Below, piece after piece: positions 35,413-45,292 of a DNA stretch of 64,000 nucleotides. The position numbers were made by a program, and so were the translations under genes. The notes beneath the pieces were generated by a model. It saw nothing but the letters and a program-made list of their open reading frames with translations. It made no database searches and had not been told where the DNA came from. The DNA is taken from positions 4,092,001-4,156,000 of the forward strand of contig NC_049561.1 in the NCBI RefSeq assembly GCF_013368755.1, in the 5' to 3' direction. The stretch comes from Talaromyces rugulosus. Taxonomy: Eukaryota > Ascomycota > Eurotiomycetes > Eurotiales > Trichocomaceae. The stretch's first letter is position 1; every line of letters begins with the position of its first letter.

Positions 35413-36813
35413 CTAAACACCAAGAATAGCAGCAGCCGGCCAGTCATTGTAGTTCTCATCGGGGATTTTGTATGGGCCATAAAGAACGGCGTTGGTCCGG
35501 TTGTTGACAGCGAATGGAATTCCGTGCCTGATGCGATGAATCACGTCCTGACTATGTTAGTTTATATTGGGAGTCTTGGGAGAATGGATTGCTTACTGGG
35601 TTATAAATGAACGGCCGACCGAACGTGATCATGTCGATCTTTCCCTCCTTTATTAGTCTGTTAGCTTCCCCAACTGTGTAGTCGTTGTTGGCCATGAGTC
35701 TAGACGGGCTGCCCGGGAACTTGACAAGCTTTCCCAAATCTAAAACAGGGTCATAGCCCTCGGGAATGGAAAATTCCTTGGGTCGGTTAAGTAGGTCCCC
35801 AGTAGATGTCCCACGACGGCACAGAGTTATGATTCCCACTCTACGTTTGACCATTTCATTGATCAAGTAGGTGTACGTCTCTTTCATCTCGTCAAAGCCC
35901 ACCATGGAGTCGTTCAAGTAATCGGTAGGGCTAATCTTGACGCAGATAGCCCCTGGACCTTCAAAAATCTTGGTAATAGCATCGATCGTCTCGAGGATGA
36001 AACGGCACCTATTTTCGACTGTGCCGCCATAACTGTCTTTTCGCTTGTTGGCGCGACTAATTAACCTGTCAACATATTTAACATGGATAGTTTTAGCACA
36101 AAGACTTCTTACGAATTGAGAAATTGTTGAGCCAAGTAGCCACTGTGTGGAGAGCGAATTGGTCAGCACCTTCTCCCCTTAACGACTACATGTAAAAAGA
36201 ATATATACCCTTGGGCTAACAATTCAACACCATCAAACCCAGCGCGCTTGGCCAGAGTGCAAGCATGTCGATATGTCTCAATGATAGTCTTCGGGTCCTC
36301 GATGGCGTGGACATTGGCTGTGTGTCCCTATATTATATAAAATAGGTAAGTATCGTGCTCTGGAGGGAAGAGGTTCGTACGTACAGGTCGACCAGGCAGG
36401 TCATGATACTCTCCTGCATTCGCCTTGATGGCAGAAGGAGCTAGAACCTGGACACTGTGCTCCTTGGCAATGGGCATCTCATCATGAGCACAACGCCCCG
36501 CATGCCACGCCTGCATAAATATCTTGCCTCCAACCTCGTGAACTGCGTCAGTCACCCTTTTCCATGCGGCGGCGTGGTCGTCTGTTATCATTACTGGTGT
36601 GTATTGCCAATCACAACCAGTCCAGTCAATGAAAATGCCCTCGGACACAATGAGGCCCGTTCCGTCTTTTGCCCTGTCAGCATAGTGTTTGATTTGTGCC
36701 GGGCCTGGCTTATTGTCGTCCACGCATCGGTTGCGGGTCATCGAGCCCATAACGACCCGATTTCTTAGGTCAAACCGGGCACCGATGGTAATGGGATCCA
36801 AGAGATTAGACAT
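35413..36813 (-). CDS. NADH:flavin oxidoreductase, Old Yellow Enzyme family
   Basis: A 390-residue FMN enzyme in five exons: 36813-36385, 36327-36209, 36142-36113, 36056-35597 and 35547-35413 (1173 nt, in frame). It is a TIM-barrel ene-reductase reducing activated C=C bonds with NAD(P)H. Landmarks are LRNRVVMGSMTRNR at the start, TGLIVSEGIFIDWTG, KIFMQAWHAGRCAHDE (substrate His-Ala-Gly region), HTANVHAIEDPKTII, GFDGVELLAQGGYLAQQFLN, SYGGTVENRCRFILE and ITFGRPFIYNPDVIHRI. The start at 36813 aligns with family N-termini; an in-frame ATG at 36912 would add 33 residues. It is divergently transcribed from a Zn2Cys6 gene with 406 bp between the starts, so control by that regulator is likely. It could serve secondary metabolism or enone detoxification. 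Confidence 0.92.
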
Positions 36814-37100
36814 ATCGAAGTCTAGAGAAATTGATCGAGAAGGATAGAGGATGGGAGTATGTTGTAGGAGACCACTGTAAATCTCTCGTGGAATCGACAC
36901 TACTATAAGCATGAAGTCCAGCCTTTATATAATCTCCCACCATCAATCCTTGCTCAATAAGCAAGCGGAGAACAATTGCACCGGATTCGAAACTACCATG
37001 ATGAGGCCGATTGCTATAAATGAATTTACCCAATAGGAAGGGCGTTATTCCACTAGCGTGCAAAACGGGGCCGAAAGATGATCAGCCCGCCACTTAAACA

Positions 37101-37112
37101 CGGCCATTTCCG
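37101..37112. promoter_or_regulatory. CGG-N6-CCG palindrome in a divergent promoter
   Basis: CGGCCATTTCCG in the 406-bp space between the divergent flavin oxidoreductase and Zn2Cys6 genes. Inverted CGG triplets with 6-bp spacing are a known class of binding site for binuclear-cluster proteins. It is a candidate operator for the adjacent regulator; chance occurrence in this interval is roughly one in ten. Confidence 0.35.
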
Positions 37113-37219
37113 TGAGTCGTGTCGAGGTTCCACCACCCTTTACTTAGAGCCATCACATCCCAGCTTTCCCATCCCCTTCTCTATTGACACCGCAGTTTTT
37201 GTACGACCGCGACTCGGAG

Positions 37220-38976
37220 ATGAAGGCTCCAAGGGCATGTTGGCAATGCCGCCAATCAAAACGCAAATGCTCCAGGCGTGGGCCCTGCCAGCCCTGTGTC
37301 CCGTGCCAGCAAAGGCAGCTACAGTGTGGGCTTGGACTTATACAAGGAGTACCACATGAGGCAAGTAACCGCCCAGCTGATAGACGGCTGTCTTCGACCC
37401 TAGAACAAGGTAGCAGACAAGACTCCGTGAACTCCGATGACCAGGGGCGGACGCATCGTCGCACCTCCAGCGATGGGGCGGAGCTGTCTCCGCATCTGGC
37501 AATACAGCTTGTTGAGCTTTACATCGAGGAGATTCATGATCGAACCCAGAGTATTTTTCATGCGGCGACACTCAGGGCCAAAGTAAAGAATGACGATATA
37601 AGCAGTGCGCTACTGTATGCCCTTTGTGCCATGGGAAGTAAATTCTGTGCAGATCCCGACAGGGCCGGTCTTGAAGCGCGTCTCACAGAGGTGGCGAAAC
37701 ACTTACTACAGGCCGATCTAGAGAATATCTGCGTTGAAAATATACAGACCTGTATGATACTAGCAAGCTTAAGTGCTGGCAATTGTCGGATCCAATCTCA
37801 AGCGCTCTATCTTCGTAAGTAGTCTTGTTGGTAAGCACTCTACGAGAGAACCACATTCTCACCCCAGTTAGGCATCGCTAGTAGCATGGCCGAGATCCTA
37901 CGCCTCCACTCGCCATACACCAATTCTCCAATAATTCAGCAGGAAATATCACGCAAGATATGGTGGTCACTCTACTTTGCAGACCGTTTGTGCTTCTCCG
38001 GCCTCGGTCTCCGTTGTCGAATAGAGAATGTTGACAACCACTGTACCTTGCCTATGGATGAACTTATATTCCGCTCTCTACCCCCTGATATTGAGCAAGG
38101 TTCGATACTTACATGGAAGCCCGGCATATGGGCCCAATTAGTCAAGCTCTCTCATCATCTTGTGCCAATTGAAGACCTCAACCGCCGCGTTGCGACCGGG
38201 GTCAAGGATGCTAGCAAAATGGACCTTGAGTTGGAAAGCCTTAAGCACCAACTGGAGGCGTGGAGTCGCCTTCTCTCCCCAGAGATGCAGATGTCGATTC
38301 AGAATGTAATCAGACAAGAGCAAAATGGTTTTGGCGGAGCTTTCATTACGCTGCATCTCACATATCACCACTTCTCGACTCTGCTCTACTTTCGCTTCCT
38401 CGAGGGTGGGCAGTGTTCATCGGCGGACAGTTCCGGGTACATCACTCTTTGCAAACATCACGCTTCATCTTTTAGCAGCCTACTTCACTTGTCTCGCCAG
38501 ATGAAGGGCTGTAGAGCAAACTGCCCCACGATTGCCCACATGACGGCTGTGTCCTCTTCTGTTTTGGTACATAGTCTTCTATTTGATGAACCAGAAGATC
38601 TTCACACGGCCCGTCAAGAGCTCAAGACAAACTTTGAGGCGCTAATAGACCTTCAGAATTACTGGCCCGCGACGGAAGCGATGGTGAACGCCGATCCTGT
38701 CCCAATATGACTGCTCCCTCGCTGACTTGTCTCTTTTAGATTAACCGTTTGATGTCGTTTCAAAGCCTTTGCATTCTTTCCACGGAGTCACACAAGCTGG
38801 ATGGGTGGATGGTAAGGTACTTGCTGGAGCACTCTCTCCCTCTAGAAGAGCGCAACCTGCCAATCAACACCCTGAATACAGATATAGAATCAGAGAATAT
38901 GATTGCCAAAACTCAAAATTTAAAGAAGGCGGGGCGATATACGGATTTACAGTCTTTGGTGGATAACAATGACTAA
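37220..38976 (+). CDS. Zn2Cys6 transcription factor
   Basis: A 547-residue regulator in three exons: 37220-37814, 37872-38683 and 38740-38976 (1644 nt, in frame). The binuclear cluster ACWQCRQSKRKCSRRGPC followed by QPCVPCQQRQLQC begins at residue 6, an early position typical of pathway regulators. The fungal_trans region contains IEEIHDRTQSIFHAATLRAK, ALYLRIASSMAEILRLHSPY, ISRKIWWSLYFADRLCFSG and, after the last intron, INRLMSFQSLCILSTESHKL. The start is the first ATG of the frame; only a TTG precedes it. Divergent from the Old Yellow Enzyme gene, which is its most obvious target. No lesion. Confidence 0.88.
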
Positions 38977-39514
38977 GTCGACATTTGCCCATCTGTTGGG
39001 CGACTCATTGCCATACGAGGGAATCATCACACTGCTGAGACCGAAAGAATTACGACTTTTCATAGTACGACAGTAAACGAACCCTGGCAGGTCCACGGTG
39101 TTAGATGAAAGCTTGATCTTCATTCTGGTGTAATTATTGCACGCGCTGTTCGCGGGGGGATGATACATGATGATGTGAAAAGTGTTAACGAGATCTGAAT
39201 TCATTACAAAAGCAGACCAAAGCTTTTTTATATAGCAAATATCGAAGTTAGCATTCTACGCTAAACAAGACGTGTTCGGACAAGCGTAATGAAAGGAGCA
39301 ACGCCGAGCTTTTCCAATGAGTGACACGATGCTGTATTGTCTTTTACAAACACAATCTACCTTGATTATTACTGATACTAACATGAAGAAAAAATAAATA
39401 AGAAAAGGAAATGATTTTACTCATTCACTAGGGAAGGCTTCGTGTAACAACCCCCCGAGCTCTAGCCACCTTTCCATATTGCTAGTTTCAATTATTTCCC
39501 TACTTTGGGAGCTT
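38977..39514. other. Intergenic region, nothing recognised
   Basis: Three-prime spacer between the Zn2Cys6 gene and the polyketide-synthase fragment. An 85-codon minus-strand frame at 38947-39204 matches nothing. Confidence 0.5.
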
Positions 39515-40339
39515 TCAAACTACCTTTTCAGACAATGCATTAAGAGAACCCCCATTGACAATGTCGAGGGTCGAAAGCTCTACCCCGATCTTCTGACGGA
39601 TCCAGTTTTGCAACTTCACGCCTCCTAGCGAGTCAATTCCATATGCCATGAGAGGTTTACCCGGTTCTACCTCGTCCCCAAGCCGTAAAATCTTGGAAAG
39701 TTGTGTCGATAATACTTCCACACATGTTTTGACCAATTCTGCCGAATCAGCACCTGACTTGATCATTAGTTGCAAGGCACGAAGCGTTTGATTACCCTTG
39801 TCGCTGCTATCAATACTGTCTAAACCACCTTGTTTACTATCATTAAGACCGGCATAAAGATAGCTGAAGCGAGAGTCTTGCACCATGTCTGAGCCATCCT
39901 TTGGGAGCGGGTACGCAATACCGGTAATAAGTTGAGCGGTACTCTCAGCGTTGAGTGGTGTGGTAGCGCCTTGCTGCAAAATAGAGTATGTCAACACCCT
40001 CCGCAGCATGCTCTCATTGACAGGAACCTGGTGAGTTTTGTCGAATCGATCCTATAGGTCGTTATCATCCTCAGCAATGTACCCGACATCCACAATCATC
40101 CCAAGGTCAACCGCGTTGGCGCGTAGGCCTTGAGATTGTCGGCAGCTCGCAAAGGCATTAAGAAATGTATTAGCTGCTGCGTAGTTGGCATGGCCATTTC
40201 TTCCCACGACACCACAAATGCTGGAGAGCATAGTGAAAAGGTCGGGTGGCCGTTTTAACAGCTTCACGGATGCATGGTGGAGATTCCAGGATCCTTGGAT
40301 TTTAGCGTAGATCGATGTATGAAAATCATCCACACGCAC
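39515..40339 (-). pseudogene. C-terminal KR-ACP fragment of a highly reducing polyketide synthase
   Basis: About 275 codons corresponding to the end of a reducing PKS. The ketoreductase tail reads YAKIQGSWNLHHASVKL, FTMLSSICGVVGRNGHANYA and AANTFLNAFASCRQSQGL (Ser, Tyr and Asn of the KR active site present), then ANAVDLGMIVDVGYIAE. The carrier domain follows: LRLGDEVEPGKPLMAYG, IDSLGGVKLQNWIRQKIG (the phosphopantetheine Ser in DSLG) and VELSTLDIVNGGSLNALS. A single in-frame TAG at 40052-40054 separates the two halves, which share one frame. The rest of the synthase (KS, AT, DH, ER and the start of KR) is absent: the sequence upstream of about 40345 is unrelated. Truncated, non-functional. Confidence 0.85.
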
Positions 40340-40598
40340 GTATTCCCAACTTAGCCACTAAGAAACTTTAACATTGATAAGCAGTCAGACTCTTCACCCT
40401 AGCAGTATATCATGGACTAATTGGACAGAAAATACTTTTTCCCGATCAAGCACTCTTCGAGGTCTTTATACGCATGTTATATAGGAGATTATGGTGTCTA
40501 TATGTCCAAATTGGCGAAACAGAACAACTTCAAGCTTCAACGTAACATTATTTATTAGGAAAAGACCAAAATGTTCCTAACACGGTTGGAAGTCTATT

Positions 40599-41501
40599 CT
40601 ACCAGGGGTACGGCTGACCATTGTACTCCCAGAAGGTCCCTCCGTGTGTATCCTTGCGAGCCTTGTCAACTATCTGGATTATTCCATCTGTAGACTCCTT
40701 AACTGACACCGGCGCCTCTTTAAGGCCGATATTAGTAGCACCAAAATTACCCAAATCGGTGGCTACCCACCCAGGATGGATGACGAAAGACGTAATTTTC
40801 TTCTCTTCAGTGTTGATGCGCTTGGTGATCCAGTGCGCCATCGATTTTGTCGGCCCGTACGCGGCATTCGGATTTGGTAATTGGCCCCTATTAGAGAAAC
40901 ATTAGTCTCACACCTTTCTGAGATGAAACCACATCTTGGATGCTTCCAGGAAGGAAAAACGCTCTTACTATACAGTAGACAATTTGATTAGCTTTCGTTT
41001 TTTGTAGGTGACGAACATAAGATAACTCAGGGTGAATTCAGTACTTACCCCAATGCTTCCCGCAGTTGAACCGATGGTGACCCATTTCGGATCGACAGCG
41101 TTGTTCAGCAAGTGGCGTGTTGCCTGATACAACCATATAAGCCCAAACACATTAGGCCTCAAACTCGCAAGCATGTCATCAATCTTGACGTTAGCGACCG
41201 TGGGCCATATATAGCAAACTCCTGCATTCGCGAGAACGATGTCCAGATGGTTAATTGCGTGTTGGGTTGATAGTTCCTTGATGGCGTCTGCGGCGTCGAA
41301 TTCAACCGTAGCGTCGAGTTTGACCACAACTAATCGACTGCCTTTGGCCACGGGAATCTGGGCTAGCGGTTCTGCAGTCTTTAGAGTGCGGACTGCGGCA
41401 ATGACAACGTGATCTCGCTTTCCGAGATATAACTCAACAAGTCCTTTTCCGATGCCCCGGTTGGCACCGGTAATGAAAACAGTAGTAGGATCAGTGGTCA
41501 T
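40599..41501 (-). CDS. nor-1-like short-chain ketoreductase
   Basis: Classical SDR closest in feel to the norsolorinic-acid ketoreductase (AflD/Nor-1) group. Exon 1 begins at 41501 with VFITGANRGIGKGLVELYL (residues 8-26), then VVVKLDATVEFDAADAI, LDIVLANAGV and VTIGSTAGSIG (catalytic Ser). The last exon (40887-40599) has PNPNAAYGPTKSMAHWITKR (Tyr-x3-Lys) and SFVIHPGWVATDLG. The central splice is unclear. A donor GGTAAGT follows GSIG at 41049 and an acceptor TAATAG ends at 40888, but joining them leaves the frame off by one base in a G-run; an alternative donor GTTCGT further on keeps frame but adds family-unlike residues. It may be intact with an odd splice or freshly broken. It neighbours two polyketide-synthase fragments, consistent with reduction of a polyketide ketone. 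Confidence 0.75.
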
Positions 41502-41947
41502 GATGATTTTTGACGGAGAGGCATTAGGTTGTGGTGTGAATTGTATTTCACACTGTTAGTAATCTATATACAAATAACTAGCCTAACCGCAGTTTTTTGA
41601 TTAATAATTGTAAGCCCTGCCCCGCATGCTTACTTGTTACGTTGCTGTAGTTCTTTGTTTACATATTATTGCTGACAATGCATGCATTAAGGGGCTAGAA
41701 CAATATGGGTATGCGGCTCGAGGTACATCATTCGAGACTTTCATCTAATATGTATTGTAAGAAATGTAAGAATTAGCAACACAGTGACCGTGCTTATATG
41801 CAGGGTATACACCTCCCTCCCTAGGGATCGATTGCTATTAGGTCAACACTTTCCAAAGATATAATGATCGAAAATAGTTCCCATTCAATTGACTAGAGCG
41901 TCAGTCTAAAGATATGGCTGATCATAGATCGCTGCACAATTACCGTC
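41502..41947. other. Intergenic region, nothing recognised
   Basis: Upstream of the SDR (minus) and of the methyltransferase fragment (plus). No motif or gene called. Confidence 0.5.
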
Positions 41948-42990
41948 ATGCTTTCAAATAAGGACTATATTCTAGACTCGGACACTGTCCTGGAGGCATT
42001 CAACGAAATAAAAAGCCGTACGGATGACCTTATTATCAATAACAACTTCCAACCCTTCTACGCCGAGTTCCTACCGAGATCTAATGAACTCGCAGTTGCC
42101 ATTTTGTGCAATGCTTCGGAAGAACTCGGGTGTTTTCATTCGATCTGCAGCACCTGGCACGAAGCTTGAGCGCATCAAACATGCCCCAAAACACGAAAAG
42201 CTTGTGGACTACATATTCAATGTATTAGAGAAAAAAAGCTGGTTTGACCAATCTCCCGTTCCGCTGTTGCATGTCCCACAAGAGAAACCGACGAAATGAT
42301 GAAAAATCTTCTCCACGACAGACAGGCACGGGATGCTGAAGTCAAACTCATCGGAATAATTGGTACAAGTTTTTCCAAATGCTTCTCTAGAAAACCCGAC
42401 GCTACTCAGTTGCTATTTGCCGCACCTGAAGGTCGCACACTCCTTGGAAAGCTATAACAACCCTCCAGCAACTAGAATCATTAGTCGAGGAGATTGCAGT
42501 CAACTGGCCAACCGAGGCGGGCCCTCTCCGGATATTAGACATATGCGCCGGAACTGGTGGTAGCACGTCCAGATTGTTGCCCGCGTTAGCTCGCCTGGAT
42601 ATACCCCGTTGTATACACGATGACCGATGTCGGCTCTCTCTTTGTTACAGAAGCAGCCTCGATCTTCAAGCAGTACCATTCTGTGAAGTTTGAAGTCGTT
42701 GATATTGAACAGGAGCCCGTTACATCGCTGCGAAATACCCAACATATCGTCCTCGGCTCTGGTGTAATTCACGCAACTCGTGACATATCTGTGGCACTAG
42801 CCATGACTCATAGAATGTTGTAGTCAGATGTATTTTTGATATTTCATGGACTCACAACACAAATGCTTCGGGCTGATATAATATTTGGACTAATAGAAGG
42901 TTGGTGGCGTTTCGAGGATGGGTGGCAGCATGCTTTGCAGAGTGCAAAATCTGGGGCAGTATTACTTTGCCATGGTGTCCGATCCTGGGT
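41948..42990 (+). pseudogene. C-methyltransferase (CMeT) domain fragment of a polyketide synthase
   Basis: Frames in order read DSDTVLEAFNEIKSRTDDLI, FYAEFLPRSNELAVAILCNA, PKHEKLVDYIFNVLEKKSWF, AEVKLIGIIGTSFSKCFSRK, PDATQLLFAAPEGRTLLGKL, PLRILDICAGTGGSTSRLLP (SAM motif I), VVYTMTDVGSLFVTEAASIF, VKFEVVDIEQEPV and ADIIFGLIEGWWRFEDGWQH. This is the order of the CMeT domain of fungal polyketide synthases, including the linker that precedes motif I. Frameshifts fall near 42130, 42290, 42440 and 42610, and further stops lie beyond 42820. No KS, AT, carrier or TE sequence flanks it. It is on the opposite strand to the KR-ACP fragment, so the two come from different synthases or from a rearranged one. 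Confidence 0.78.
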
Positions 42991-43553
42991 ATATACGTAG
43001 ATACCACCATTCTTATAATTATGTTGACCCTTTTAACACGTGTCTTAGGTCGGTTTTTACTGGATTGAACATTGACCAATTTCATCCAATATAGGTCCAA
43101 GAATTGTCCGGGGTTGCTTGGAGACATCATACTCGGCTCGTTCCAGACGTCAATTAACCGATATGTGCGCGTACATAGGTAGTCTAGAGCCACATCTATA
43201 GATATATACAATTTGAACATTGAACAAGTATGCTGAGTGTTTTGTTCAATGTTATATTATAAAACTGTACCCTACATCAGGCTTTGCATTTTCCTTGACC
43301 ATATATCCTCGTCTACTCTTTGCATTTCTCGGAGCAGGCTATAGTGTTGTCTACGGATCTTTTTGCGTGTTTAAAAGTGTCAAATTAAATACTCAAAAGG
43401 GCCTTTTATTCCTACCACCTCATCAATTGATATAGCAGCGAGTCTACGTTATTCTATCTGTCTAGCAATTATATAGGTCAAACTTAGTGTCAATGTCATG
43501 TATGTATATGTATGATGGTCTTTTAAAATTCTCTGTCATCTCTTCAATGTTCC
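42991..43553. other. Intergenic region, nothing recognised
   Basis: Follows the decayed methyltransferase fragment; the frames at 42852-43220 (-) and 43220-43435 (+) match nothing. Confidence 0.5.
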
Positions 43554-44540
43554 TTATGAACATATACGAACAATTCCATTGTTGCGAGCCTTGTGTTGCG
43601 TATCTGCACCGGAATTCAGCAATGCTTCCACGGCGGCTTCAAAGTTTGTTTCAACAGCGATGTGTAGCGGCGTCCCCCCATCCCTAGTAATACCGTCGAT
43701 CACGGACTTGTCCCCTATACAATGATTTAACAGCATCCTCAGTAAGTGAACATGTCGGCATATCACGGCCCAATGGAGAGCTGATCGATTGTGATAGTCC
43801 ACGCATTGAATGCTGGCACCGTGTGATAGTAGTAAAGATGCGGCTTCCTCATGCCCCCCGATTGTAGCATGCATTAACGGCGTTGCACCATCATCATCTT
43901 GTACATTGCAGTATGCATCATGTTCGAGCAAAAGACGAACGATTTTGACATGACCCCGTTTCGCAGCGGTGTGAAGCGGACTTGCTCCCGAGCTTACAAA
44001 GTCTACAGTTCTAGTGTCGTTACTAATGGTATAAAAAGAGGTATGAGGCGCGCCGTGTGAGAAGGACTTGAGAATCGGGTCCACTGTTTGCGAGAAGTCT
44101 TCCTTGGGTTGAGATATCCAAGTGTTTGGTGCCTGTAGTGATTCTAGTCCTGACCTGCCAAAATCATTTTCAAAATTGATTCCATCAATAACGGTATCTT
44201 CGTTAAGCCAAGAGAACTCGCAGTAAGGGGCGCCATCGGAGAGATCTGTGTTGTTATTCCTAAGGAGTGACACTGTGGATTCTGGCCGCACGATATCTTT
44301 ATGGTCTGTCTCTCGATGAGATGGCACACCCAGACTGGAAATTGACACACGCGGACGACTTTCGGAGGACCTTTGTTGGCTATCATGTCTCTCTAGATAC
44401 CATTTTAATTGAGTCAGTTTTAGTTGCTTCAGATGGCCGAGGTCTATCGCCAGTGGCTGGTCTTACTAACGGCGAAACCTTCGCTGCGCTAGACGATTTT
44501 GCTCGCGACGGCGCTCTGGCCCTGTAAGACCGAAAGACAT
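43554..44540 (-). CDS. bZIP-ankyrin transcription regulator
   Basis: A 302-residue protein in two exons, 44540-44471 and 44392-43554 (909 nt, in frame). Exon 1 is only 70 nt and encodes MSFGLTGPERRREQ followed by NRLAQRRFR, the DNA-contacting basic region of fungal bZIP proteins (N-x7-R). A 78-bp intron (GTTAGT...CTAG, with an ACTGAC branch-like sequence) joins to QRHDSQQRSS. No long leucine zipper follows. The C-terminal half has three ankyrin repeats: ASPLHTAAKRGHVKIVRLLL, ATPLMHATIGGHEEAASLLL and SALHWAVICRHVHLLRMLLN, then a partial fourth, GGTPLHIAVETNFEAAVEAL. bZIP-ankyrin proteins are often cluster-specific regulators of polyketide genes, which fits the PKS fragments next door. The open frame alone would miss exon 1. 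Confidence 0.8.
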
Positions 44541-45292
44541 TCGCATCGCGATAAGAACGATGAACCGGTGTTAGCAGTTGATTTCCTGGATGGACAGGTT
44601 GGATCTATGTATCAGAGAATACCCTACTTGTGGGATCAGCAATCCATATAGATAAACGGTGCTCTCTCTCTCATTTACACAACACCCAGTAGCCAACGTA
44701 GTAATAACACAATTACGCAATGTTGGGATATGCCAATTTCCGAGTGCTTATCTATAACCAGGATCTTGCTTACTTACATCATCCTTTTGTTTTTTTTTTT
44801 TTCAGCTGGCCAACATATGATTTCCAACGCGCAACTTCTACCCGTAATTGGTGGGCTTGACGGCCTCGTAAAATAATGCAATGGACTAGCTGCATAGATA
44901 TGGATGAGTGCTCGTTAGCAACAATCGACCTCACACAGGGTTGTTGTCAAGAGCAAATTGGCGCATCTTCTCAATTCTGTAGTTGGAAGGACTAGTTGGA
45001 AGGACCCTATCAACTACATATTCCCCGTCCTAATGCCCACAACGAGCGGACACGCCCCCCGGGATAATAAAGAGACTTTTTGCAATCCAGTGACATTTTA
45101 GGGCGCAAACGTAGGCAGTACAGTACTTCGGTTGAGGCCAACATCTCGTGAGATCTCATCTACACCCTGTACGTCTCTGTCAATAGTACAAAGGCCCTAT
45201 CTCTCATCATGGGGTTTTCATCTTTCTCTTTCTCCTACCAAAACCAACGTATAGTTTAGCTGTCCTCGATAGATCCACTACGAGCCCGAAAT
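44541..45292. other. Intergenic region with a T13 tract
   Basis: No gene recognised. It contains a run of 13 T at 44790-44802 followed by CAG, and otherwise ordinary sequence between the bZIP-ankyrin gene and the FAD-oxidase relic. Confidence 0.5.

Noticed and set aside
43220..43687. Small frames antisense to or beyond the bZIP-ankyrin gene
   Set aside because: Short, no domain match, and overlapping the coding strand of a supported gene or AT-rich spacer.
44393..44470. Adjacent in-frame TAG TAA after the bZIP basic region, at first read as Gln-to-stop RIP damage
   Set aside because: A normal 78-bp GT-AG intron with a branch-like ACTGAC removes both stops and restores a continuous 302-residue protein.
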